A DNA stretch of 58,054 bases from an uncultured Clostridia bacterium (GCA_947589025.1 CANQAY010000008.1:1-58054), one strand, 5' to 3'. Positions 34,107-43,391 are shown, numbered from the stretch's first letter. Program-made: numbers and translations. Notes: generated by a model not told the origin, from the sequence alone.

Positions 34107-34823
34107 TTAGTTTTTTGTTAGTTTTAAAAAATATTTTTCTAACGAAACGCCCGCTTTAACAAGTTTTTTAACATCCACAATTTCTAAAAGGCGGCCGTTG
34201 TGCAAAATTGCGGCGCGGTCACACAACTTTTCCACCATATCTATGTTGTGGGAAGAGAATAGCACGGTGTTGCCGTGTTTTTTATGCTCTAACATATATG
34301 CTTTAATTTCGTCAATGCTTTGTGGGTCCAACCCCATAAGTGGCTCATCCAATACCCAAAGTGGCGGGTTGTGAATTAGCGCGGCAATAATGCAAATTTT
34401 TTGCTTCATGCCGTGAGAGTAAGATTTTATTTGCTTATCTAAATAATTTGCCATTGAAAACAAATGGGCAAACAAATTTATTCTCTTTTCAAGCACGGCC
34501 TTTTCCACCTCATAAACATTGCCCATAAAGGTTACATATTCGCGGCCGGTTAAATTGTCGTAAACGGCGTGATCGTCCGGCACATAACCAATATTTTTTT
34601 TGGCGGCAATGGGGTTGGTTTTAATATCGTGTCCGCAAATTAAAATTTGCCCTTTTTCAAACGGAATGATGCCCGTTAAACATTTTATGGCAGTGCTTTT
34701 GCCCGCTCCGTTTTTGCCCAAAAAACCAAAAATTTCCCCGCTTTTAACAACAAGGTTTAAATTCTCTATTGAATAGCGGCCGCTGTTTTTATATTTTTTG
34801 CTTAAATTTTTAATAACTAACAT
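34107..34823 (-). CDS. ABC transporter ATP-binding protein
   Basis: A 238-residue ATPase for the ABC-2 permease downstream. Walker A is GKNGAGKST (about 37-45). The Q-loop is in the NIGYVPDD region, the signature is YSHGMKQK (in place of LSGGQ), and Walker B is LWVLDEPLMGLDP. An H-loop histidine follows in SSHNIDM. I start at the ATG at 34823; the frame is open further upstream but only with a TTG start that lies inside the promoter region. An AGGA lies about 15 bases upstream, a weak SD. It is the first gene of a four-gene operon ending with the MBG protein. Confidence 0.93.
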   Translation of the reverse strand: MLVIKNLSKKYKNSGRYSIENLNLVVKSGEIFGFLGKNGAGKSTAIKCLTGIIPFEKGQILICGHDIKTNPIAAKKNIGYVPDDHAVYDNLTGREYVTFMGNVYEVEKAVLEKRINLFAHLFSMANYLDKQIKSYSHGMKQKICIIAALIHNPPLWVLDEPLMGLDPQSIDEIKAYMLEHKKHGNTVLFSSHNIDMVEKLCDRAAILHNGRLLEIVDVKKLVKAGVSLEKYFLKLTKN

Positions 34824-34850
34824 AAATAATAGGGTTAATTTCCTTAAAAT

Positions 34851-34879
34851 AATATAACAAAAAAACGCCAAAAAGTCAA
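34851..34879 (-). promoter_or_regulatory. Promoter of the ABC exporter-giant surface protein operon
   Basis: On the minus strand TTGACT (34874-34879), a 17-base spacer and TATATT (34851-34856). A leader of about 20 bases precedes the ATPase ATG. It is the only strong promoter I see for the four genes down to 21137. Confidence 0.75.
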
Positions 34880-34945
34880 TATATATTTACTAAATATTAT
34901 AATAGTTGTAAATATAATATATGCTTTGGCGCTTTTTAAAATTAT

Positions 34946-36532
34946 TTAGCTGTAAATGTTGTTAACTAAAAGCCTAAAATCTTCCCATTGCCCTAAAAGT
35001 GAATAATTAGATTCAAGGTAATGATTGTAAACTTCAGGGTGAACTATTTCATTAACAATAACATATTTAGCTGGCACTTTGGCGTAATCGTTATCCGGAT
35101 ACCACGAACTATTTTCTTGCCCAACATCAATTAAATTTATGCTTATGCCCGCAGGCAAACCAATTAAAAACAAACTATCTATATCAAAGTAACAAAGGGT
35201 GTTTTCCCAACGAGATTTGTTTTTGTCGGGCTTTATTTTAGATAACATTTCTGTTTTAATGGTTTCAATTCTCAAATGAGTTTGTTCAACATTAAAGTAA
35301 GTGTAAGATAGTGAAAATGTATCATTTTTATAATAGTTATAATAACATTTATATGATACACTTGCGCATAAACAAACAGCGGCAAACACAGTTAACACTT
35401 TGTTGGCAACATTTTTAGAAATTGTAAAATTTTTGTTTGACAAAAGCATAAACACGGCAAATATTTCAGCACAATAAAACAGCCTACATAAAGTTGGATA
35501 AGTTGCATAATTATATAACAAACATAATCCAAAAATAAAGCCCACAAGAATGAATGCCGCGTTTATAAGAATAAGCTGCTGGCTAAGTTTGATTTTGTTT
35601 ATTTTGTTGCAAATAAACGCAACAACAATAAAAGCCATTAACAAATATAAATCTAAATATGTTGTTATAATTTGAGCGGTTTTAACATTAATAGGTATTA
35701 AATTTGTTTTTAAATTTTTAAAAACAATGCCAATAGTTTTAAATAGCCCTTCGGTTTTTATTATGCTGAATAAAGATTCGTCTAACACATATTTAGAACA
35801 GAACAATGAAAAATATAAATAATAAGCGCCCATGCATGCTAATGTGAAAACAATGCTTAACAAAATTTTATATCTCATTTTAAGATTTCTTAAGGTTATA
35901 AAAGTTAGCGGAACTACAAAAATGGCAAAACAAATTCTGCACAGTGTAATGTAAACCACAAATATCCAACTAAGCACCAAAATGGTTTTGTAAAGTTTTG
36001 CATCCTTGTTGTTAATTAAATAGTAAATCAGGCCCGCGCAGGTTATCATAAACGAAAAATTTAGCGTCTCCGACATAGCAATCATGGAATAATAACCAAT
36101 CATTGGGGAAGTTATTATAAACAAACTTAAAATGCAGGTTGCAAGCTTGTTGGGTTTAACAAGCAGCACAAATATTAACAAAGAAACAACAAGCAAAACC
36201 AAATTTGTTATTTGAATTATGTTGTAAGAAAAGCCAAAAATTTTACCTGCAATAATATAAAAAATTAAATTAAACACAGTGTGGGCAGAACCCCCGCCAA
36301 ACTTGGCATGCTGACCTAAAAACCCAAAATAGCCCAAGTTGCCACCTTCAGCTAAATTTTTTGCCTCTAAATAATACCAATTTTCGTCGTTTAAGGCAGG
36401 GTGTAAGTTTGCAAACGATACACCGGCTTTGCCGCAAGCAATTAGCATTGCAAAAATAGGTGTAATAATTAAAAGCGCATATAATATTACATTTAAAGTT
36501 TTATCTATTTTAGGGTTTTTTATTATTGTCAT
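34946..36532 (-). CDS. Polytopic GT-C-like membrane protein
   Basis: A 528-residue integral membrane protein with about eleven helices and a C-terminal soluble part (about 400-528). After the first helix a loop carries NDENWYYLEAKNLAEGG (near 50), similar in place and acidic character to the catalytic loop of GT-C enzymes such as ArnT/PMT-like proteins. The start is the ATG at 36532, because a longer frame would begin inside the promoter. The TAATAT box lies exactly six bases upstream, so the mRNA is probably leaderless. It is just upstream of the exporter operon and could glycosylate surface proteins; that is a guess. Confidence 0.65.
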   Translation of the reverse strand: MTIIKNPKIDKTLNVILYALLIITPIFAMLIACGKAGVSFANLHPALNDENWYYLEAKNLAEGGNLGYFGFLGQHAKFGGGSAHTVFNLIFYIIAGKIFGFSYNIIQITNLVLLVVSLLIFVLLVKPNKLATCILSLFIITSPMIGYYSMIAMSETLNFSFMITCAGLIYYLINNKDAKLYKTILVLSWIFVVYITLCRICFAIFVVPLTFITLRNLKMRYKILLSIVFTLACMGAYYLYFSLFCSKYVLDESLFSIIKTEGLFKTIGIVFKNLKTNLIPINVKTAQIITTYLDLYLLMAFIVVAFICNKINKIKLSQQLILINAAFILVGFIFGLCLLYNYATYPTLCRLFYCAEIFAVFMLLSNKNFTISKNVANKVLTVFAAVCLCASVSYKCYYNYYKNDTFSLSYTYFNVEQTHLRIETIKTEMLSKIKPDKNKSRWENTLCYFDIDSLFLIGLPAGISINLIDVGQENSSWYPDNDYAKVPAKYVIVNEIVHPEVYNHYLESNYSLLGQWEDFRLLVNNIYS

Positions 36533-36538
36533 ACTTAT

Positions 36539-36567
36539 ATTATTATAATATTTATGTTTTTTTGTCA
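36539..36567 (-). promoter_or_regulatory. Promoter with leaderless geometry (TTGACA-17-TAATAT)
   Basis: TTGACA (36562-36567) and TAATAT (36539-36544) on the minus strand, then six bases to the ATG at 36532. There is no SD. Confidence 0.78.
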
Positions 36568-36643
36568 ACTAAAATGCCAATAGCCATTTTCTATTGTTAT
36601 TATAATAAAATTTGCAAAAAAATAAAAATAAATTTGCGTGGTT

Positions 36644-36946
36644 TTAAAAAGTTTGCAGGGCGGTTTTCATTAGGGTTAACATTTGCGGAAGGCTTATAAG
36701 CTTGTTTTGATAGTGATAAATTAAGTGTTCAATTGCCTTAATTTTTTGTTTGTTGCCCTTAACATCCAACTCGTTTGCGTTTTCGTTGTTTAAAAACAGC
36801 AAATATCCACCATTAACTGCCACAATTGTGCCAAAATCGGAAACATAATTTAAATAGTTAAAATCCAATTTTTGGCGCCACAATTTATCATACTTTTTGA
36901 ATACGGATTTTTTTGTTTTTAAGCGTTTTCTTTTAAAAATTTTCAT
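36644..36946 (-). CDS. Small basic protein of unknown function
   Basis: About 100 residues. A very basic N-terminus (KIFKRKRLKTKKS) is followed by a short beta-rich part (TIVAVNGGYLLFLNNEN) and a C-terminal helix. I use the ATG at 36946, with GGGGG seven bases upstream acting as a poor SD; a longer frame upstream has no ribosome-binding site. It is divergent from mnmG. No family is recognised. It could bind nucleic acid because of its charge, but this is speculative. Confidence 0.55.
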   Translation of the reverse strand: MKIFKRKRLKTKKSVFKKYDKLWRQKLDFNYLNYVSDFGTIVAVNGGYLLFLNNENANELDVKGNKQKIKAIEHLIYHYQNKLISLPQMLTLMKTALQTF

Positions 36947-37072
36947 TTTTTGCCCCCAAATGCAGTTTTTTTTTAAATAATAACAGCAAAATGCAAAAAA
37001 AATTCCCAAACATGTCAGTTAAAAATGCATTGCAAAAAATTTTTTTTGTGATATAATAGCCATAGGTAATGT

Positions 37073-38935
37073 ATGAACAATGTTGTAGAGCATTTTGATG
37101 CAATAGTTATTGGCAGTGGGCACGCGGGCAGTGAGGCGTGCCTTGCTCTTGCGCGGCTAAATAAAAAAACGCTTTTAACCACGCTTAATTTGGATAGCAT
37201 TGCTTTTTTGGCGTGCAACCCTTCCATTGGCGGCACGGCAAAGGGGCAACTTGCCGGCGAGGTGGATGCCCTTGGTGGGGAAATGGGCGTTAATGCGGAT
37301 AAATCTCTTTTGCAGTTGCGCATGCTAAATTCGGGCAAAGGGCCGGCGGTGCAATCATTGCGCGCGCAGGTGGATAAGGTGGTTTATCATAACGAGATGA
37401 AGCACACACTTGAAAGGCAAAAAAATTTGGATATTTTGCAGTGTGAGGTGGCAGAAATTTTGGTGGAAGATGGCCATGTGGTTGGTGTTAAAACCAGCAT
37501 GGGGGAGGTGTTTAGTTGCTCTGCCGTGGTGGTGGCAACGGGCGTTTATTTAAACAGTAAAATTATAATTGGCAATTTTAGCAAAAAAACCGGACCCAAC
37601 GGCTATGAGCCAAGCACAAAATTAACAAAATCGCTTATTAACCTTGGGTTTGAAATACGCCGCTTTAAAACGGGCACGCCCGCGCGGGTGGATGGCAAAA
37701 GCATAGATTATTCTAAGTTTGAAATTCAGCCGGGGGATGCACTTAATTTTAGTTTTAGCGCGCTTAACAAAAACGCAAAAAATGTGCTGCCGTGCTACCT
37801 TGGTTACACAAGTGAGGCAATGCATAATTTAATACGCCAAAACATAAACAAAGCGCCGCTTTATTCGGGCAAAATTCACGGCATTGGGCCAAGGTATTGC
37901 CCCAGCATTGAAGATAAGGTTATGCGCTTTGCGGATAAAGAGCGCCACCAGCTGTTTTTAGAGCCAGAAAGTGCAGGCACGGACGAAGTTTACGTGCAGG
38001 GTATTTCTAGCAGCATGCCAACGCAAATTCAACGCAAAATGTATCGGCTTATTCCGGGGTTTGAGCAGGTTAAAATTATGCGCTTTGCATATGCAATTGA
38101 ATACGATTGCATTAACGCAACCGAACTTAAACCTAGCCTAGAAAGTAAGCGGATAAATGGGCTTTTCTTTGCCGGGCAAATTAACGGCACCAGCGGTTAT
38201 GAAGAGGCCGCTGCGCAGGGCATTATGGCGGGCATTAATGCGGCAAGATATTTATCTAACAAGCCTGCCGTTGTGTTAAAGCGAGACGAAGCTTACATTG
38301 GCGTTTTAATTGACGATTTAACCACCAAGGATATTGTAGAGCCTTATAGGATGATGACCAGCCGGGCGGAATATCGCCTAACGCTAAGGCAGGATAATTG
38401 TGACATCCGTCTTACCGAACTTGGGCATAAAATTGGGCTTGTTAGCGCAAAGCGATACAAAATTTTTAAGAAAAAGTTGGCAGATATTCAATCGGTTTAT
38501 GACCAATTAAAAACCATGAAAAACCCAAAACAACTTGAAAAATTGTTTAAAGAAAAGAACGAAAATTTAACAAAAAACGGCCTTACGCTTAAAGATGTTA
38601 TTAAGCGCAACAACATAACAATTTATGATGTTAAAACCGCGTTTAATTTGTTTAATGGCATTGCCAACAATGTGCTAGATTATGTTAACACCGAAATTAA
38701 ATATGAGGGATATATTAGTAAAGAAAACGAGCAGATTAAAAAGAACCAATCGATGGACGACATTATTCTTCCCGAACTTGATTATTCCACCCTTGCCGGG
38801 CTTAGGTTGGAGGCAAGGCAAAAACTTAACAAATTTAAGCCAGCCACCCTTGGCCAAGCCAAGCGGATTGATGGAGTTAGCCCAAGTGATATTAGTGTAT
38901 TGCTTGTCTATTTAAAAGTTAAAGGGTTAATTTAA
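37073..38935 (+). CDS. mnmG: tRNA uridine-5-carboxymethylaminomethyl modification enzyme MnmG (GidA)
   Basis: An FAD-dependent enzyme that works with MnmE to modify the wobble uridine (position 34) of certain tRNAs. The dinucleotide-binding motif is IGSGHAGSEA (about 13-22). NPSIGGTAKGQ and the conserved GPAVQSLRAQ follow, and GQINGTSGYEEAAAQG and SRAEYRLTLRQDN lie near 370 and 440. Length (620 residues) is normal. TATAAT (about 37048) and a weak AGG precede the ATG. In many bacteria mnmG is close to oriC with parAB; here it is about 18 kb from the DnaA-box cluster. No mnmE is visible in the window. Confidence 0.97.
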   Translation: MNNVVEHFDAIVIGSGHAGSEACLALARLNKKTLLTTLNLDSIAFLACNPSIGGTAKGQLAGEVDALGGEMGVNADKSLLQLRMLNSGKGPAVQSLRAQVDKVVYHNEMKHTLERQKNLDILQCEVAEILVEDGHVVGVKTSMGEVFSCSAVVVATGVYLNSKIIIGNFSKKTGPNGYEPSTKLTKSLINLGFEIRRFKTGTPARVDGKSIDYSKFEIQPGDALNFSFSALNKNAKNVLPCYLGYTSEAMHNLIRQNINKAPLYSGKIHGIGPRYCPSIEDKVMRFADKERHQLFLEPESAGTDEVYVQGISSSMPTQIQRKMYRLIPGFEQVKIMRFAYAIEYDCINATELKPSLESKRINGLFFAGQINGTSGYEEAAAQGIMAGINAARYLSNKPAVVLKRDEAYIGVLIDDLTTKDIVEPYRMMTSRAEYRLTLRQDNCDIRLTELGHKIGLVSAKRYKIFKKKLADIQSVYDQLKTMKNPKQLEKLFKEKNENLTKNGLTLKDVIKRNNITIYDVKTAFNLFNGIANNVLDYVNTEIKYEGYISKENEQIKKNQSMDDIILPELDYSTLAGLRLEARQKLNKFKPATLGQAKRIDGVSPSDISVLLVYLKVKGLI

Positions 38936-38940
38936 AATAA

Positions 38941-38967
38941 AAAATCACTTTTTGCAAGTGATTTTTT
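38941..38967. terminator. Bidirectional terminator after mnmG
   Basis: AAAATCACTT/AAGTGATTTT with loop TTTGC, with T-runs on both strands. It separates mnmG from the convergent membrane protein gene. Confidence 0.85.
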
Positions 38968-38976
38968 AAATTAATG

Positions 38977-40524
38977 TTAAAAGTTTGCAGATATATCGTC
39001 CCTCACCTTTAACGAGCCGGTGTCGGTGTTTATTTCAATTTCGTTGTTATATGTGTCAGGGTAATCTTCTTTAGTTGAATGAACATAATATAGGTGATAT
39101 CCATTGTCAGTATCTCCGCCGGCTTGTGGATTGCCAGATAGGTTTATGCTAACGTTTTGCCCAGAAGATTTTGTTTTAAGTTGATAGTGTGCGTGTCCGG
39201 TTGGGGCAAGCTCTTCGCTTAACTCTTTAAATTGAACATAAACTTCACCATCTTTGCCGTGGATGTAGTTATCATTGCCAAACACATTATCCATATAAAT
39301 GTGCGCCCTGCCCCTGCCAGTAATATCTAGTTTAATGTGTTGCACGCCACGTGCGGTTATAAGGCCGTTAACGGTTTTGGCAACCAAATTGCGCGCCTTA
39401 AAGGTTTGCCCGTCAGATTCATCATAATTTTTACCATCAGCAAAACTAACAGAAATATCGCCATAAACTGAGGTTACATCCACTGTGGAACTTGAATTTT
39501 CTATATTAATGCTGCCGCTATCTTTACTTTCAGCAAAAACGTGGCCGGTTGCCTTTTTAACTGAAATTGAACCATAACAACTTTCTAACGAAACGTTGGT
39601 TGTAACCTCGCCAATTTCAATGCTGCCCGATTTTGTTAGCCTAATTGTGCCTGTATCTAGTTCGTTAATGTAAATGTTAGTGTCCGCCCCAACAAAGTCC
39701 GCCAAAGCAACTGTGCCAAGTTCAACACTGCCGCCCGCCTCTGTGTTTTTAGAGTTAAACTTTTGGCAGCTTTTGGCAATAATCACGCCGTTGTTGTTGC
39801 TTTCCACCACAATTTCGTTAAAGCCATAATCGGCCGCCCTAAATTTGCCCGAGGTCATATTTAAATAAACGTTATTTGTAACATTGCTGTTAACATCGTC
39901 CGTTTTTAAATAAACATTGTTGCCAAGGCTGCAAACGGCAGAGCCTAAATTTAAATATAAATTGCCCGCTAAGTTGCAGTTGGAAATGTTAAAATTGCCA
40001 TTATTGGTTGTGTATTTAACATCATTTAAGCTAAGTAGCGGCAATTTTTCATCCTTACTGCCGGAAGAAGAAATTGAAGTGTTGGCGTTATCGTTTGCCA
40101 AAGTTAAATTAAAGTTGCTGTTTGCTGGCACAAAAATTGAAATTTTAGATTGATTTTTTAGCGCCATGCCATAAGGCTCGGAAATATTAAAAATTAAAGA
40201 ATTGTTAACAATTTGGCTGGTTATTGAAACCGCCTTGTTTTGCGTTAGCACAAAGCCAAACGAATTGGCATAAACTTGCACCGAAACCGAATTGGAACTT
40301 TCAACCGGAACAAGCTGAACATCGTAAGAGCGGCTGTTAACTTCAATTGTGGTAAAGTTAAGCTCGGTGCTAAAGGCTTGAGAGGAGTATGTTTTATCTA
40401 AACTAATGTAGGTTATGTTAAACAGGCTAGAGCCCGGCACAAAGAAAAGATAAAGAACACCAATGCAACACAAACCCAAAAGCAACAAAATTATTATTAA
40501 AAGATATTTCCAAAACTTCTTCAT
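38977..40524 (-). CDS. Membrane-anchored DUF4097-like beta-rich protein
   Basis: A 515-residue protein with one N-terminal transmembrane helix (about 7-28). A long extracytoplasmic domain follows, made of short repeating beta strands rich in Ser, Asn, Val, Ile and Gly (for example SGSIEIGEVTTNVSLESCYG). This resembles DUF4097/putative-adhesin proteins, which form a beta-solenoid and often belong to cell-envelope stress operons. No catalytic residues are evident. A TTGACA-17-TAAAAT promoter (40532-40560 on the minus strand) ends seven bases before the ATG, consistent with a leaderless mRNA. It is a single-gene unit. Confidence 0.75.
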   Translation of the reverse strand: MKKFWKYLLIIILLLLGLCCIGVLYLFFVPGSSLFNITYISLDKTYSSQAFSTELNFTTIEVNSRSYDVQLVPVESSNSVSVQVYANSFGFVLTQNKAVSITSQIVNNSLIFNISEPYGMALKNQSKISIFVPANSNFNLTLANDNANTSISSSGSKDEKLPLLSLNDVKYTTNNGNFNISNCNLAGNLYLNLGSAVCSLGNNVYLKTDDVNSNVTNNVYLNMTSGKFRAADYGFNEIVVESNNNGVIIAKSCQKFNSKNTEAGGSVELGTVALADFVGADTNIYINELDTGTIRLTKSGSIEIGEVTTNVSLESCYGSISVKKATGHVFAESKDSGSINIENSSSTVDVTSVYGDISVSFADGKNYDESDGQTFKARNLVAKTVNGLITARGVQHIKLDITGRGRAHIYMDNVFGNDNYIHGKDGEVYVQFKELSEELAPTGHAHYQLKTKSSGQNVSINLSGNPQAGGDTDNGYHLYYVHSTKEDYPDTYNNEIEINTDTGSLKVRDDISANF

Positions 40525-40531
40525 AACACAT

Positions 40532-40560
40532 ATTTTACAAATTTATTTGCCTATTGTCAA
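40532..40560 (-). promoter_or_regulatory. Promoter with leaderless geometry (TTGACA-17-TAAAAT)
   Basis: TTGACA (40555-40560) and TAAAAT (40532-40537) on the minus strand; seven bases separate the -10 box from the ATG at 40524. There is no SD. Confidence 0.72.
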
Positions 40561-40647
40561 TCTATTTTAAGCAAAATTTTGGCGGTTGTTTTGCTTAATT
40601 ATTTGCCTATAAACATCATAATTGATATAATAATTGCAGAGGTGAAT

Positions 40648-41301
40648 ATGAAAATTATAAATATAGAGGGCACGGACGGCTCGGGCAAAGCCACCCAAAC
40701 CAAATTGTTGTGTGAATATTTAGCTAACAAAGGGTTTAAGGTTGCAACATTAAGCTTCCCTAACTATCAAAGCCGCGGCTGTGAGCCGGTTAAAATGTAT
40801 TTGGCGGGCGAGTTTAACGGCATTGATAAGCTGGACCCTTATCAGGTTAACGCGCTTTTTGCGGTGGATAGGCTAACCACCATTGCCAAGCAAGATTTTT
40901 CTAACCTAGATTATTTGTTGTTGGATAGATACACCCAAAGCAGCATGATTCATCAATCGGCATTAACAACAAACGAGGCCGAACTAAATAAGTTTTTGGA
41001 TTGGGTTAATTATTTTGAATTTACAGTGCTTAAACTACCAAAACCGGACCATATTATTTTTTTGGATGTGCCAGTTGAAATTAGCAGCAGTTTGGCAAAG
41101 GCGCGGGCAGAACTTAAAGATAAATCTAGCACAAAGCAAGATATTTACGAAAGCAATTTTAACCATTTAAAAACCGCTTACGAGCGCGCAAAATTTATTG
41201 CCAAAAAATTTAATTGGCAAAGAATTAATTGCGTAAAAGCGGGCAAATTAAAAAGCATTGAAGAAATTCATGCCGAAATTAAAAAACTTTTAAAAATATA
41301 G
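40648..41301 (+). CDS. tmk: Thymidylate kinase
   Basis: It phosphorylates dTMP to dTDP for DNA synthesis, which also feeds dTDP-sugar formation. The P-loop is GTDGSGKAT near residue 7, followed by the LLDRYTQS dTMP-binding DR(Y) motif and ELKDKSSTKQDIYE in the lid region. The GKAT variant of the P-loop is familiar from clostridial thymidylate kinases. Length (217 residues) is normal. I start at the ATG at 40648, with GAGGTG just upstream; an in-frame start further left has no ribosome-binding site. It precedes alaS by about 60 bases. Confidence 0.92.
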   Translation: MKIINIEGTDGSGKATQTKLLCEYLANKGFKVATLSFPNYQSRGCEPVKMYLAGEFNGIDKLDPYQVNALFAVDRLTTIAKQDFSNLDYLLLDRYTQSSMIHQSALTTNEAELNKFLDWVNYFEFTVLKLPKPDHIIFLDVPVEISSSLAKARAELKDKSSTKQDIYESNFNHLKTAYERAKFIAKKFNWQRINCVKAGKLKSIEEIHAEIKKLLKI

Positions 41302-41360
41302 GCGTATAATTGACAAATTTTTAAATTTGTGCTTAAATTGTTGTGTTTAAAAGGAAAATT

Positions 41361-43181
41361 ATGATTACAAGTAAAGAACTAAGAAAAAAGTGGCTTAATT
41401 TTTATGAACAGCGCGGCCATGTGGATATTGGCGCCGTGTCGCTTATTGGCGATGGCGAAACGGGCGTTATGTTTAACGTTGCAGGCATGCAACCGCTTAT
41501 GCCATATCTTTTGGGCAAGGCGCACCCTAAGGGCAGGCGACTAACCAATGTGCAAGGCTGCATGCGCACGGTGGATATTGACGAGGTGGGGGACCCCACC
41601 CATTTTACCTTTTTTGAAATGATGGGCAACTGGAGTTTGGGGGACTATTTTAAAAAAGAAAAAACGGCGTGGACGTTTGAACTTTTAACCAAAGTTTTTG
41701 GGCTGGATAAAAACAAAATTTGCTCCACCGTTTTTGCCGGCAACGAGCGTGCACCTCGTGATGAAGAAACTGCAAAACTGCTTTTAAATTTTGGCATTAA
41801 AAAGGAAAATATTTTTTATTTAAAAGATAACTGGTGGGAGCTTGACGGCACAGTTAACACCCCTTGCGGGCCGGATAATGAGTGGTTTTACCCCCGTTGG
41901 GATGTGCCAACCCACCCCGGCGTGTGCGATATTAACTGCAAGTGCGGCAGATACGTTGAAATTGGCAACGATGTGTATATGCAATATAAAAAACTTGCTG
42001 GCAACAGCTATGCACCACTAGAAAATAAAAATGTGGATACCGGCTTTGGCTTTGAGCGTATGCTTATGTTTTTAAATGGCGTTACCGATGGCTATAAAAC
42101 CGACCTTTTTACCGGCGTTATTGCGCATATGGAAAAGGTGATAAATATTAAATATGGGCACGATGAGGAGCAGACCAAGTCTATGCGCATAATTGCCGAC
42201 CACATGCGCACATCTGTTATGCTTATTGGCGATGTTAACGGCATTTTGCCATCTAACATCGGCGCGGGCTACATTTTGCGCCGCATTATGCGCCGGGCAA
42301 TTAGGCACGCAAAAAAAATAAATCTGCCAACCGACGAATTGCTTAACATTGCAAAAATTTACATTAACGAAGTGTATAACGAGGCTTATCCGCAACTGGT
42401 GAAAAAGCAAGATTATATTATTTCTAGCATTAAGGCAGAAATTGATAAATTTAACAAAACACTTGAACTTGGCAACAAGGAGTTTGAAAAAGTTGTTGCC
42501 GGCATAGAGCGTAAAAACGCATTCATGCGCACCAACCCAAATTTTGTTGCCGAAAATGTTATTAACGGCAAAAGCGCGTTTAGATTGTATGACACGTTTG
42601 GCTTCCCAATTGAACTTACTTGCGAAATGGCAACCGAGCGCGGCTTTACTGTGGACATTGACGGATTTAACGAGGCGTTTAAGCAACACCAAGAACTGGC
42701 ACGCACCACCAACGCGGGCGTGTTTAAGGGCGGCCTTGCCGATAACGGGGAGGAAACAACCCGCTTGCACACCGCTTGCCACCTGCTTTTGGCTGGGCTA
42801 AGGCACATGTTTGGCACGGGCATTGAGCAAAAGGGCAGCAACATCACCAGCGAGCGCCTGCGCTTTGATTTTAATTTTGACCGCAAACTAACCGACGACG
42901 AAGTTAAACAGCTTGAAGCCTTTGTAAACAACGCCATTGCACGCAAAATTGCGGTGGAAAGGGTGGAACTTCCACTAAAAGAGGCACGCGCACAAGGGGC
43001 TTATGGCATTCACAAAGCGGAAGAAGACGAAATTGTTTCAATTTACCGCATTGGGGATGTAGATTTTCAAATTTGTGGCGGACCGCACGTTAAAAACACA
43101 AGCGAACTTGGGCAATTTAAAATTGCAAAACAAGAGGCCGTTTCCGCCGGGGTTAGGCGCATTAAAGCCACACTAAACTAA
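41361..43181 (+). CDS. alaS: Alanyl-tRNA synthetase, short form lacking the DHHA1/C-Ala domain
   Basis: A class II synthetase that charges tRNA-Ala. The aminoacylation domain shows MFNVAGMQPL, the TNVQGCMRTVDIDEVG motif and FFEMMGNWSLGDYF (motif 1/2 region), and later the GFGFERM stretch. The editing (SAD) domain is present with both metal-binding pairs, HxxxH at 470/474 and CxxxH at 572/576. The protein ends at about 606 residues, just after the editing domain. The usual 850-900-residue enzyme continues into a DHHA1/C-Ala dimerisation part, which is absent. AAGGA precedes the ATG at 41361. Similar short AlaRSs are known in some lineages. Confidence 0.92.
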   Translation: MITSKELRKKWLNFYEQRGHVDIGAVSLIGDGETGVMFNVAGMQPLMPYLLGKAHPKGRRLTNVQGCMRTVDIDEVGDPTHFTFFEMMGNWSLGDYFKKEKTAWTFELLTKVFGLDKNKICSTVFAGNERAPRDEETAKLLLNFGIKKENIFYLKDNWWELDGTVNTPCGPDNEWFYPRWDVPTHPGVCDINCKCGRYVEIGNDVYMQYKKLAGNSYAPLENKNVDTGFGFERMLMFLNGVTDGYKTDLFTGVIAHMEKVINIKYGHDEEQTKSMRIIADHMRTSVMLIGDVNGILPSNIGAGYILRRIMRRAIRHAKKINLPTDELLNIAKIYINEVYNEAYPQLVKKQDYIISSIKAEIDKFNKTLELGNKEFEKVVAGIERKNAFMRTNPNFVAENVINGKSAFRLYDTFGFPIELTCEMATERGFTVDIDGFNEAFKQHQELARTTNAGVFKGGLADNGEETTRLHTACHLLLAGLRHMFGTGIEQKGSNITSERLRFDFNFDRKLTDDEVKQLEAFVNNAIARKIAVERVELPLKEARAQGAYGIHKAEEDEIVSIYRIGDVDFQICGGPHVKNTSELGQFKIAKQEAVSAGVRRIKATLN

Positions 43182-43242
43182 AAAACACACATGGCCTTTT
43201 ACACAATGGCATAAGGGATTGCCACACTATGTTCGCAATGAC

Positions 43243-43356
43243 TGCTCGCCCTAGCAAGTATTAATATTTAGCATGGGCAAAAGTGTTTGCCCATGCTAAA
43301 CTCAACTTGTGGGCTGCGCATCCCCATTAAGAAGCAAGTTCTTAACGGGGCCCGAG
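43243..43356 (+). repeat. Interspersed repeat with a conserved hairpin (copy H1)
   Basis: A repeat of about 114 bases, homologous to the minus strand of 51657-51764 (both start TGCTCGCCCTAGCAAGT and share GCAAAAGTGTTTGCCC and GGGCTGCGC). It ends in a hairpin at 43322-43350: CCCC and GGGG with inner arms TTAAGAA/TTCTTAA. The gap between alaS and the next gene (43182-43472) holds this and several GATTGCC...GCAATGAC palindromes, but no gene. Confidence 0.75.
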
Positions 43357-43391
43357 AGATTGCCGCGTCGCTAACGCTCCTCGCAATGACA

